Below, in pieces: positions 55,085-62,726 of a stretch of 64,000 nt of DNA. The translations under genes and the position numbers were made by a program. The notes below the pieces were generated by a model, which worked only from the letters and a program-made list of their open reading frames with translations, was not told the origin of the DNA and made no database searches. The stretch's first letter is position 1; each line of letters opens with the position of its first letter. Origin of the DNA: Brotonthovivens ammoniilytica (GTDB taxonomy: Bacteria; Bacillota; Clostridia; Lachnospirales; Lachnospiraceae); contig NZ_JAOQJQ010000004.1 in the NCBI RefSeq assembly GCF_025566885.1, positions 186,001 to 250,000 of the forward strand, read 5' to 3'.

Positions 55085-55299
55085 TCACCTCACAATCACA
55101 TCGCCGGTTTCCAGGTAAACAATGCTGCTCTTGGGTATATAGGCAAAGCCCAGCAGCCGGTCGCCCACGGTAAAAATCTCGTCTGGGGCTGCTTTGGAGA
55201 AGTGCCCACAATTCCCTTTTCAGCGGGCAGGTCGTAATCCTCCACCATTGGGATGGCGGTTCCATCAATCAAGTGCAGCACATAGGTTTGATAACGCAT
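55085..55299 (-). pseudogene. Frameshifted small transfer-operon gene
   Basis: A strong AAGGAGG and ATG open a frame (MRYQTYVLHLIDGTAIPMVE, to about DLPAEKGIVGT). Near 55197-55206 the sensible reading moves to another frame (SKAAPDEIFTVGDRLLG, then SSIVYLETGDVIVR and a TGA at 55085, just before the PrgI RBS). The 215-base length is one short of a whole number of codons, so a single base appears to be missing. An intact product would have 71 residues. Real mutation, sequencing error or recoding cannot be separated here. Function unknown. Confidence 0.7.
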
Positions 55300-55315
55300 T
55301 TATTTTCCTCCTTTT

Positions 55316-56152
55316 TTACAGGCCCATCATCTCGCGCACCACGCGGTCGGCCATTTTCACCGCGCCCACGAGGACAAGCATATTAAAGACCAGCTCCCCG
55401 ATATAGCTCCACACCTGGGTGACTGCCGCCGCATTGGGGTCAATAGCAGGCGGGGCCGCCGCGAACAGGGAAAAGATGATACAGGCCAGCACAATGATGG
55501 CCCCTTCCAGACACACGGCGGCATAGCTCTTGATAAAACTCTTGCCCACGTTTTGGGTCGGTTCCCCGGCGAAGGTGGACAGGGGCACCGGCGCGATGGC
55601 CGTGTATAAATAGAGCTTAAAAAACCGCCCGTAGACGGTCATTATCATAATGAAAGACAATATCGTGATAAACAGCCCGCCAATGAGCGTCACCGCCCAG
55701 AGGGGGATACTCTCGAAAAAGCCGCAGCTTTCCACCGCCGTGACAATCTCCTGGGGGAGAACCGTCTGCTGCGCGGTTCCAAAGCCCGCCGCGTTCATTA
55801 TTGTTGAAACGAGGCCCTGGACGATATTAAAGAGGGCCATCATCAGCTCCAGCCCATAGGTCACGACACCTTTGGCAATGGCGAACCGGATAAACAGCTT
55901 TAAGGCGTGCTCCGGTTTCTTTACCTCGGCAAAGCTGCCGCAGGTACGCATGACGCCCACTACAAAGAACAGCACCAAAAGCGCAAGGCCAATGGCCCGC
56001 ACCGCGTCGTGGATGTTGACAATGACGCCCCAGATGGAGCCACCCTTAAACTGTTCCGGGCTTTGGGTGATGAGCTGCCAGATCTCGGACAGGTACTTGT
56101 TCCAGGTGTCGAGGGCATTTTGCAAATTTTGAACAACCCAGTTATCGGACAT
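55316..56152 (-). CDS. VirB6/TrbL-like conjugal transfer membrane protein
   Basis: A 278-residue protein with about six TM segments and the VirB6/TrbL-type central region (VLFFVVGVMRTCGSFAEVKK, KSYAAVCLEGAIIVLACII). It forms the inner-membrane part of the secretion channel. AAGGAGG lies before the ATG. It sits between the Maff2-like gene and the frameshifted small gene, the usual order in Tn1549-type elements. Confidence 0.85.
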   Translation of the reverse strand: MSDNWVVQNLQNALDTWNKYLSEIWQLITQSPEQFKGGSIWGVIVNIHDAVRAIGLALLVLFFVVGVMRTCGSFAEVKKPEHALKLFIRFAIAKGVVTYGLELMMALFNIVQGLVSTIMNAAGFGTAQQTVLPQEIVTAVESCGFFESIPLWAVTLIGGLFITILSFIMIMTVYGRFFKLYLYTAIAPVPLSTFAGEPTQNVGKSFIKSYAAVCLEGAIIVLACIIFSLFAAAPPAIDPNAAAVTQVWSYIGELVFNMLVLVGAVKMADRVVREMMGL

Positions 56153-56225
56153 TCAACAACCTCCTTTCCGGCAACGGTAAGGGGCAGGCCGCCATGGGCC
56201 TGCCCCCACACTGCCGTTATTAGAA

Positions 56226-56579
56226 TCAGCCGGTAATCAGGGTCAAAATCTCCTTCGCAAACGTAATCACAACACCGCCGGCCAAGGTGAGAAAGCCGTT
56301 AGCCCTCTGGCTGGGGTCATGGCTTTTCAGAGAAAGGCCGATCTGCACGACGCCGAAGCCCAGCAGGATCATACCCACGGCGCGGATCAGGCCGAAGATG
56401 AAATCACTGAGGTTGTTGATAACAGTCAACGGGTCGCTGGCGGCAAAGGCCGTAGTGGTGCAGCAGCACAGCATGAGCACCAGGGCTGCATAAACAGCAA
56501 AGGCGCTCCGGCTCTTTTTTCCCATGGGCAGGCTGCGGGTTTCTTTCTTCTGCTTGCTTTCCTTATGAAACAGTTTCAT
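56226..56579 (-). CDS. Maff2-type small membrane protein (VirB2-like)
   Basis: A 117-residue protein with a basic N-terminus, a signal-like segment (AVYAALVLMLCCCTTTAFA) and two hydrophobic helices (FIFGLIRAVGMILLGFGVV, GFLTLAGGVVITFAKEI). It matches the Maff2 family of Tn1549-like elements, which resembles VirB2 pilins in topology. The ATG at 56579 is preceded by AAGGAGG and overlaps the end of virD4 by 17 bases. Confidence 0.82.
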   Translation of the reverse strand: MKLFHKESKQKKETRSLPMGKKSRSAFAVYAALVLMLCCCTTTAFAASDPLTVINNLSDFIFGLIRAVGMILLGFGVVQIGLSLKSHDPSQRANGFLTLAGGVVITFAKEILTLITG

Positions 56580-58386
56580 TTTTGGTGTCCTCCTTAAATT
56601 GAAAGATATTCTCCATGTCCTCATCGGACAGAAGTTCGTAAAGGGTTTCCGGCTCCTGGATATTGGCAAGGTCGCCGGGGGTGAGGCGGCCAATGGTCAT
56701 ATCCGCCACGGCGTTTTCAGTGCCGCCGTGGGAATAGACAGGCGCGCCGCCATCGGTGGTGTACTTGATGTTGGGATGTTTCAAAAGGTCATACTTTTCA
56801 TCCATCAGCGGCGCTTCGCCACGGATAAAGAGCAGGGCCAGGTTATTGTCCAGCATACGGACCTCATCGGGCGTCATCAGCTCCCGGCCCGTGATCTGGT
56901 TGTTGGTGGAGTAGCTGCCGGAATGCCCGGTGCTCTTGCCGTAGGTGTCCAGCCAGAGGGTGCTTTTCCCCAGGTAGTTCTCAGAGATCAGCTTGTGAGT
57001 GGACGTTTCATTGCCGCCCAGGTACAAAAATTCATCACAGTTGCCGATGATGGATTCCCATTGCTTTTCAAACAGCGCCTTGAGCTGGGCAATGTTCTGA
57101 ATGATGATGGAAACGCTGATATTCCGGGAGCGCATGGTGGCCAGCAGCTTGTCGAAATCATCCGGCAAGCTCACGTTGGCGAACTCATCCATGAGAAAAT
57201 GCACCGGTACGGGCAGGCTACCGCCGTGTACCCGGTCGGCAGAATAAAAAAGTTCCTGGAAAGTGCTGGCATACAGCAAACTTACCAAGAAATTGAAGCT
57301 GGCGTCGTTGTCCGGGATGAGGGCAAAGAGTGCCACTTTTTTCTCGCCCAGGCTGGAAAGGTCCAGTTCATCCGTGGCGGTAAGAGCCGCCACCGAAGAA
57401 AGATTGAATTTTTCCAGGCGGGACGCCAAGGTGATTTGGATGGATTTCAGCGTTTTGGCAGAGCCGGAACGGTAATCCTTGTAATACTTCACAGCGATGT
57501 GATCCGGGGAGCGCATTTCCAGCCGGTCAAACAGTTCGTCAAGCGGCGATTGGTAGGAATCATCATCCTCCCGCACCTCCCCGGCTCGGAGCATCTCCAT
57601 AATCATGGGGAAATTCTTCTCATCCTCCGGCGCTTCGTACCACAGATAAAACACCAGCGCCATGAGGAGCATACTGGCCGCAGTATCCCAGAAAGGGTCG
57701 TTGGACTGGCTCCCTTTCGGAGTGGTGGCTTTGAAAAGGTTCGTCACCATCTTCTGCACATCGTTGTCGGATTTCAGATAGGCAAAGGGATTGTAGCAAT
57801 GGCTTTTCTCCATGTTCAGAAGGTCCACCACCTTGATCTCATAGCCCATCTGTTCCAACAGGCCGCCGCAGTCACGAAGCAGTTCCCCCTTACAGTCCAA
57901 AATAAAAAGGGACGTATTGCATTGGCAGATGTTCACTTTGGCGTAGAACCGACTTTTTCCCGCACCACTGCCGCCCACCACCAAAGTGTTGAGGTTGCGG
58001 CGGTGCTTCCGGCCATCCAGCCCCATGCGGACGTGCTGGGTAAAAATGCGGTTTTTGAACGGATCCTTGTCCCGGTATTTCTTATTCACGGCCCGCGGAT
58101 CGCCCCATTTGGCGGAACCGTGTTCTTCACCTCGTCTGTAATTGCGCCGGGAAGAAAGATAAATGCCAATGCCCAGCCCATAGGCGGCAATAAAAATGAG
58201 GACAGTTTTTACACTGTCCTCACACCACACGATTTTGAATGGATTGTTCATTGCCGCAGGCAGGGCGCTGACGATCTCCGAAAGTCCCCCGGAAATGGCA
58301 GGCGCAATCAGCAGGGCGAACCAGATCACCGGGACCAGCCCCAGGGCATAGAGCCAGGGGCCGCCCGCCTTATTATCTGGCTTCAT
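56563..58386 (-). CDS. VirD4-family type IV coupling protein
   Basis: A 607-residue membrane ATPase that brings the relaxase-DNA complex to the channel. Two N-terminal TM segments (about 15-60 in this numbering) precede the RecA-like domain with Walker A VVGGSGAGKSRFY and Walker B PVHFLMDEFANV. Start is uncertain: the ATG at 58386 lies in the end of the upstream small gene with a weak RBS, and an in-frame TTG lies at 58428. An antisense open frame at 56599-58503 is a shadow. Confidence 0.92.
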   Translation of the reverse strand: MKPDNKAGGPWLYALGLVPVIWFALLIAPAISGGLSEIVSALPAAMNNPFKIVWCEDSVKTVLIFIAAYGLGIGIYLSSRRNYRRGEEHGSAKWGDPRAVNKKYRDKDPFKNRIFTQHVRMGLDGRKHRRNLNTLVVGGSGAGKSRFYAKVNICQCNTSLFILDCKGELLRDCGGLLEQMGYEIKVVDLLNMEKSHCYNPFAYLKSDNDVQKMVTNLFKATTPKGSQSNDPFWDTAASMLLMALVFYLWYEAPEDEKNFPMIMEMLRAGEVREDDDSYQSPLDELFDRLEMRSPDHIAVKYYKDYRSGSAKTLKSIQITLASRLEKFNLSSVAALTATDELDLSSLGEKKVALFALIPDNDASFNFLVSLLYASTFQELFYSADRVHGGSLPVPVHFLMDEFANVSLPDDFDKLLATMRSRNISVSIIIQNIAQLKALFEKQWESIIGNCDEFLYLGGNETSTHKLISENYLGKSTLWLDTYGKSTGHSGSYSTNNQITGRELMTPDEVRMLDNNLALLFIRGEAPLMDEKYDLLKHPNIKYTTDGGAPVYSHGGTENAVADMTIGRLTPGDLANIQEPETLYELLSDEDMENIFQFKEDTKNETVS

Positions 58387-58570
58387 CCCGGCGCTTCGCT
58401 TTCTTGTCTTTTTGGGCTGGGGCGTCAATGGTTTTCAGCAGAACGTCCTCCACCGGGCCGGGGTCACGCTGTTCCTCCAGCATATCGTTGCGCAGTTCGT
58501 TGAGGGCGCGAATCATGATCCCATGCTCATAGCTGTCCAGGGTGAGGACGACTTTTTCCTGTTTTTCCAT
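58373..58570 (-). CDS. Small conserved transfer-operon protein, unknown function
   Basis: A 65-residue charged protein (start VVLTLDSYEHGIMIRALNEL, tail of Lys/Arg). Such small proteins regularly precede virD4 in Tn1549-type elements, but I cannot name the family with certainty. GGAGGAG precedes the ATG, and its end overlaps the start of virD4. Confidence 0.72.
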   Translation of the reverse strand: MEKQEKVVLTLDSYEHGIMIRALNELRNDMLEEQRDPGPVEDVLLKTIDAPAQKDKKAKRRDEAR

Positions 58571-58585
58571 GGGTCTACTCCTCCT

Positions 58586-59509
58586 TTACCGTTCCTGTTC
58601 CTTCTGCTTGCTGTCGCGGGTGAGGCCCATAGCCCTGGCCATACGGCCATTGAGGGATTTGAACGTATCCCGCATATCGGTGAGGGCAGCAGGAATATCC
58701 TCCCTGGGGACCTGCCCCTGAAACACGCCGTCCAGTTTGGAAATCTCATACTCTTTGGCGTCCACGCCATACCGCTTGCAGAGCATATAGCTGACAGCAT
58801 AGGCTTTGTAGCCATCTGTCTCTCTGGAATAGCCGTCCATGCTTTGGGCAAGCTGCACGTTGGCAACCTCCAGAGAAACACAGCGGAAGATGTCCGGCGC
58901 GTCCATGCCCTTTTTCACCAGGATGGCGTTCTGCTCTGCAGAAAACATGGCCCCACGGCCCTGTGGCAGTTCCTCCACGGCCCGGATGGGCACCGGGGAA
59001 CTGGCAATCAGGCCCTTTAAGAGCAGACGGTCATCGTAGCGCACCTGGGGCTGAACCTGATCCCGCGCCGTAGTCTGGGAAATATCATAGACTTCCTTGG
59101 CGTAAAAGTTCTGGCCCACGCTGCCATCCTCACGCCGGTATGCCTTGCCCGGCTCCAGAATGATGATGGGCAAACGCTTCTCATCCTCCAAAATCTCGAT
59201 CCCCTGGGCGTGCCACTCCTTGTAGCCGCCTACACGCACCGCGTCGGGGCATTTATCCCCAATCAGAAGTGCATTGCGAGCAGAGTGGAAGGGAAAACGG
59301 CTCTGCACATCCAGATATGCCTCCATACTGCCCGTACCCTCGGAGAACTCTCCAAAAATCCGGTCCAAGGTGGCATAGGCTTCTTTTCGCTGTTTTTCCT
59401 CCCGGATCTGCCACCACTGGCGCTTGGGGCGCTCTTTCTGGCTTTCCTGCTTTTGCGGCGCGGCCTCCGCCTGGGGCTGCTGTTCAAACAGATCGTCAAA
59501 ATTATTCAT
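58586..59509 (-). CDS. ArdC/LtrC-like protein with a lost protease motif
   Basis: A 307-residue protein. Residues about 45-125 resemble the ArdC N-terminal DNA-binding domain (FHSARNALLIGDKCPDAVRV, GGYKEWHAQGIEI, IIILEPGK). The C-terminal half follows the ArdC/ImmA-type metallopeptidase pattern (MFSAEQNAILVK, GYKAYAVSYMLCKRYGVD), but where HExxH is expected it has SLEVANV (about 212-218), so the zinc site is gone. ArdC-type proteins protect transferred DNA from restriction. GAGGT lies before the ATG. Confidence 0.72.
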   Translation of the reverse strand: MNNFDDLFEQQPQAEAAPQKQESQKERPKRQWWQIREEKQRKEAYATLDRIFGEFSEGTGSMEAYLDVQSRFPFHSARNALLIGDKCPDAVRVGGYKEWHAQGIEILEDEKRLPIIILEPGKAYRREDGSVGQNFYAKEVYDISQTTARDQVQPQVRYDDRLLLKGLIASSPVPIRAVEELPQGRGAMFSAEQNAILVKKGMDAPDIFRCVSLEVANVQLAQSMDGYSRETDGYKAYAVSYMLCKRYGVDAKEYEISKLDGVFQGQVPREDIPAALTDMRDTFKSLNGRMARAMGLTRDSKQKEQER

Positions 59510-59515
59510 CACAGA

Positions 59516-60328
59516 TTACCTCTCTTTCGATTTGGGCTTCTTTTTGGGTTTGGGCGGCTGGTGCCGGGTTGTTTTCTGAGCCGCCTTCTTCTGGGGTGCA
59601 GCCGGCTCCTCGGCCCTGGCAGCCTCCGCCTCCTTCTTCCGCTGGGCCTGGATGTCCCGCAGCTCCTGCCGGACGGAAGGCTTCTCGGCTCCATCAGAAG
59701 TACCCCTTGCGGACTTGCTGCTGCTCTCGGAGATAGGCTCGGACGGAGGGGATTTTTCCGCCGCTGGGGCAAAAGGGGCGTTCTTCTCCGCTGCCGGATT
59801 TTCCGGCTGGGCTTTTTCTTTCTGGGTGGGCTTTTCCATCAGCTCATCCAAAAGCTGGTCGTCCACACTCTTTTCCGGCATGGCCTGCTCCGGCGCGGCG
59901 GGTTCGCTGCCGCGCTGTTCGCGGGATTTCTCAATATCCTCCTTGATCGAAGCCGTATCCACAACGGTGAGCTTGAACTTCTCCACGATCCGGTTGGCTC
60001 TGGCAGCGTCATCCTCGAACACCAGAATGTCGATGGTGTCGTCGCCTTTCTTCACCGGGATGGGCGCATAAAGAATCCCGTACCCCTTGGCTTGCTTGGC
60101 AAACTCCGGGCAATCCTCCTTCTTGATGGTGTAAACCTTTAAGGGGCGCTTCTCCCGCAGCATGGCTTCAATGCGGGCTTTGCCCTTGGTCTTTTTCTGG
60201 TCTTTCAGAACCGTGTAAAGGGCGGCGGCCAGATTTTTAGCAGCAGAACCGGTGATTTTGAGGGCAAATTCAGCGCCCTCCAGGCTCATCCGTACCACTT
60301 GCTCCGCCGCGTCGCCTGAGTTATACAT
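59516..60328 (-). CDS. PcfB-family transfer protein (DUF3801)
   Basis: A 270-residue protein. The first ~150 residues match PcfB of pheromone plasmid pCF10 (GDAAEQVVRMSLEGAEFALK, YGILYAPIPVKKGDDTIDIL), an accessory relaxosome protein that helps the relaxase reach the coupling protein. The second half is a charged, Ala/Glu/Lys-rich disordered tail. A TTG one codon earlier is possible; AAGGAG lies upstream of both. The gene follows the relaxase by 6 bases. Confidence 0.85.
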   Translation of the reverse strand: MYNSGDAAEQVVRMSLEGAEFALKITGSAAKNLAAALYTVLKDQKKTKGKARIEAMLREKRPLKVYTIKKEDCPEFAKQAKGYGILYAPIPVKKGDDTIDILVFEDDAARANRIVEKFKLTVVDTASIKEDIEKSREQRGSEPAAPEQAMPEKSVDDQLLDELMEKPTQKEKAQPENPAAEKNAPFAPAAEKSPPSEPISESSSKSARGTSDGAEKPSVRQELRDIQAQRKKEAEAARAEEPAAPQKKAAQKTTRHQPPKPKKKPKSKER

Positions 60329-60334
60329 CAAAAA

Positions 60335-61771
60335 TCATCTCCTTCCTGGGGGAGCCGCCCGGCCCTGCTCCGGCTCCTGGCGGGCTTTCTCATCCCTGCC
60401 GGAGACTTCCTCACGGGCGGCCTGTATCTTATCCTTGATGGAAGTGGAGCGCAGGGCAATATCCCCGCACAGCTTCACCTCCCGGCGCAGCTCCTTGATC
60501 TGCGCAGATAGTTTGGAGATCTCAGCCCGGATATACTCCTGCCTGGCAGGGTCGGCCAGCACTGCCTTGGTGCGAAGTTTCCGGTACAGGCTTTTCCGCT
60601 GTTCCGTCAGGCCGGCAAACTGAGATTTCACATCGGACCGATAGGCGTTAAGCTGCTCCAGGGTGTCAATGCGGTGGCGGGAAAGAAGGCAGGCTTCATC
60701 GGTAAGCTCCTGCGCCCGGATCAAATCCTCCCGCAGTGCATGAGGCACCCGCCTGGGCGGGCGGTTCTGCTTTTGGGGGAATACCCCCAGCAGATAGCAG
60801 TAGTGGAAGTAGAGGGCGCGGAACCCCGTCACCTTTTTGGCCTGTTTCAAATCCCCGTGTAGCCTGCACCGAAACGGCTCCGGCCTGTGTTCCCGCTGGG
60901 GGCGGCGCTGGGCTAAAATCCGCCTGCGGATGTTCTCCATCGAGTAGTCCTCGCCAAAGTTACGCATGAGCTTGCGTCCACGGGGGTAATTCGGCGGGCG
61001 GACCGTAATATCCTTGCCCACCTTGACGTCATAGCCCATCTGCCGCAGATGATAAAAAAACTGCCGTTCCGTCATAGACTGGCGGATGGCAGTATCCACA
61101 TCGGCTTTGATGAGGGAGAGATAGGTGGGGCGGCCTTCCTGCTCGGCCCGCCATTCCCCGTAGTGCTTGGATTTTCCCCGCTGGGGGTTCTCAATGACAG
61201 AAAGCCCATACTCGCGGCACAGCCGGTCGGATTCCCGCTGCATATCGAAATAATCCTGCTCGGTACGATGGTACTTGATGCCGTCCACGAAGGAAACCGT
61301 GTTCACTACAAAATGATTGTGCAGATGATTTTCCCTGTCCAGATGGGTAGCCACCAGCACCTGGTATTTTTCACCCCACAGCTTTTTTGCCAGGGCAAGG
61401 CCGATCTCATGGGCCAGCTCCGGCGTGGCCTCGCCGGGGGCAAAGCTCTGATAGCCGTGGTAGGCCACAGTCCCGTCCTCCTTTCCGAAACGCTTTTTTA
61501 CCGCTATCATCTCATCGCGGGCCGTAGAGGGGCTGCAATTCACCCCGGAAACAAACTGCCGCATGACCGTTTCGCCTTCGCTTTCCACCGTCTTGCCTGT
61601 TTTTTGCTGCTGGACGGCATACTCGATCACATCGGATAGGCCCTGGGCCTCCTTGCCATCCATATCCTGCTTTTCAAAGAAATCAGGATTTTCGGTCTTA
61701 TCTGGATTCTCGATATAGATGAGAACCTTGCCCAGCCAGCCGTTCACCCGCCAGATAGACGTGGTAGCCAC
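60335..61771 (-). CDS. MOBP-type relaxase
   Basis: A 478-residue relaxase that nicks oriT and pilots the strand. Its start (VATTSIWRVNGWLGKVLIY) is the family N-terminus. The metal-binding HUH-like motif is HLDRENHLHNHFVVNT, with the upstream YHGYQSFAPGE region. The C-terminal part is charged and helical. The start is a GTG at 61771, one base after the mobC stop; the open frame runs on upstream through mobC but without a start signal. Works with MobC and VirD4. Confidence 0.92.
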   Translation of the reverse strand: MATTSIWRVNGWLGKVLIYIENPDKTENPDFFEKQDMDGKEAQGLSDVIEYAVQQQKTGKTVESEGETVMRQFVSGVNCSPSTARDEMIAVKKRFGKEDGTVAYHGYQSFAPGEATPELAHEIGLALAKKLWGEKYQVLVATHLDRENHLHNHFVVNTVSFVDGIKYHRTEQDYFDMQRESDRLCREYGLSVIENPQRGKSKHYGEWRAEQEGRPTYLSLIKADVDTAIRQSMTERQFFYHLRQMGYDVKVGKDITVRPPNYPRGRKLMRNFGEDYSMENIRRRILAQRRPQREHRPEPFRCRLHGDLKQAKKVTGFRALYFHYCYLLGVFPQKQNRPPRRVPHALREDLIRAQELTDEACLLSRHRIDTLEQLNAYRSDVKSQFAGLTEQRKSLYRKLRTKAVLADPARQEYIRAEISKLSAQIKELRREVKLCGDIALRSTSIKDKIQAAREEVSGRDEKARQEPEQGRAAPPGRR

Positions 61772-61772
61772 G

Positions 61773-62204
61773 TCACACCGCGCTCCGCTTGCCGCTTTTG
61801 CCGCAAGCGTCAAAAGGCTCACCGCTTCGCGGGTGCTCCTTCTCCCCACGAAGCAGGCTTCGCGGGGACCCCTTCGTGTCCATAGCGCGGGGAAGGATCA
61901 CCGCTTTGGTGATGTCCCGGACGAGCTGGTCGAATTTTCGCATTTCCTCATCATAGCGGCGCTCATCAATGACGCCCAGCACATGGGCTTTCTGGGCGAT
62001 CTGGTTGAGGTTGCCGCCAATCCGGTGAAGCTCCCGCATAAAGTCGTAGTAGGCGGGCGGCGGCGCGTCCTGGGGAACCAGGCCGTTCACCAGATGGCGC
62101 AGGTACGCCTCACGGGAAAGGCCGCTGCGCTTTACTTTTTTGTTGAAGGCTTCCGCCTCTTTTTTGTCCAGCCAAAACTGTACGTGTACGTTGCGTTTTC
62201 TCAT
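61773..62204 (-). CDS. mobC: MobC-family relaxosome accessory protein
   Basis: A 143-residue ribbon-helix-helix-type protein (RKRNVHVQFWLDKKEAEAF, then GNLNQIAQKAHVLGVID) that binds near oriT and helps the relaxase. AAGGAGG precedes the ATG at 62204, which overlaps the stop of the DUF3789 gene. The last 35 or so residues are basic and unlike the rest, and the DNA there contains a CCCC-CGAAG/CTTCG-GGGG inverted repeat. Confidence 0.87.
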   Translation of the reverse strand: MRKRNVHVQFWLDKKEAEAFNKKVKRSGLSREAYLRHLVNGLVPQDAPPPAYYDFMRELHRIGGNLNQIAQKAHVLGVIDERRYDEEMRKFDQLVRDITKAVILPRAMDTKGSPRSLLRGEKEHPRSGEPFDACGKSGKRSAV

Positions 62205-62314
62205 TCTTCCGAATCCTCCTTTCTGCCTATGCGGTTGATTTGAAGCAGGCACATAATCAGCACGCCGACCACACCGCCCAGCAGAAATCCAATGGCGAAA
62301 AACAATCCTTCCAT
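62201..62314 (-). CDS. DUF3789-type membrane miniprotein
   Basis: A 37-residue protein: one TM segment (LFFAIGFLLGGVVGVLIMCL) and a short charged tail. The GGVVGV(L)xMC pattern matches the DUF3789 miniproteins of Tn1549-type elements. GGAGG lies 7 bases before the ATG, and its stop overlaps the mobC start (ATGA). Function unknown. Confidence 0.8.
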   Translation of the reverse strand: MEGLFFAIGFLLGGVVGVLIMCLLQINRIGRKEDSEE

Positions 62315-62342
62315 GAAAACCTCCATCCTTTCAAAAGGGGTA

Positions 62343-62433
62343 TTAGGGGGCGTTCCCCCTAACAAGCGGCCTTTGTGGTATCACAAAGGCGATGCTTGCT
62401 GGTACAGCTACATTCCATTCCCCTGCGGGGAAT
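62343..62433. other. Candidate origin of transfer (oriT)
   Basis: Three perfect inverted repeats in 91 bp between the DpnD/PcfM and DUF3789-mobC genes: TTAGGGGG-cgtt-CCCCCTAA (62343-62362), GCCTTTGTG-gtat-CACAAAGGC (62369-62390) with an outer CAAGC/GCTTG helix, and ATTCCCC-tgc-GGGGAAT (62417-62433). Position beside mobC-relaxase and the tandem repeats are typical of oriT. No nic site was identified. Confidence 0.55.
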
Positions 62434-62455
62434 CCGGGACAGGCGAAAAAAGAAC

Positions 62456-62647
62456 TCATCGCTCGCCCCGGTCACGGAAATACCGCTTGGCATGGAACTC
62501 CACGCCGGTAAAATGGCTGGCGTCCAGAACGACTTCGCCGCGTTTCCATTGGTCCCTGGCAAACTGCTCGGCCTCCTCCCGGCTGTTTGCCGCCACCTTC
62601 ATTTTCACCTCCAGCGTTTCCCGGATGGTAACATCATAATGGTTCAT
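62456..62647 (-). CDS. DpnD/PcfM-family small protein
   Basis: A 63-residue protein of the DpnD/PcfM type (YDVTIRETLEVKMKVAANS, REEAEQFARDQWKRGEVVLD). PcfM is encoded in conjugative plasmid operons; its role is unknown. AGAGAGGAG precedes the ATG at 62647. It is the first gene of the transfer operon as seen here. Confidence 0.82.
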   Translation of the reverse strand: MNHYDVTIRETLEVKMKVAANSREEAEQFARDQWKRGEVVLDASHFTGVEFHAKRYFRDRGER

Positions 62648-62675
62648 CACTCACGCTCCTCTCTAAAAATGGGCA

Positions 62676-62707
62676 GCAAAAAAGAGCGTCCATTTTCAGA
62701 ACGCTCT
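62676..62707 (-). terminator. Terminator of the HipA-like gene
   Basis: AGAGCGT / ACGCTCT, 7-bp stem with an 11-base loop, followed by TTTTTT on the minus strand, 20 bases after the stop. Confidence 0.8.
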
Positions 62708-62726
62708 CCAAAAAAGAGATTCGTTT

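Noticed and set aside
52824..58503. Long plus-strand open frames opposite virB4 (52824-54698) and virD4 (56599-58503)
   Set aside because: They lie exactly opposite well-identified genes, have no family motifs or RBS, and arise because GC-rich codons give few stops on the other strand.
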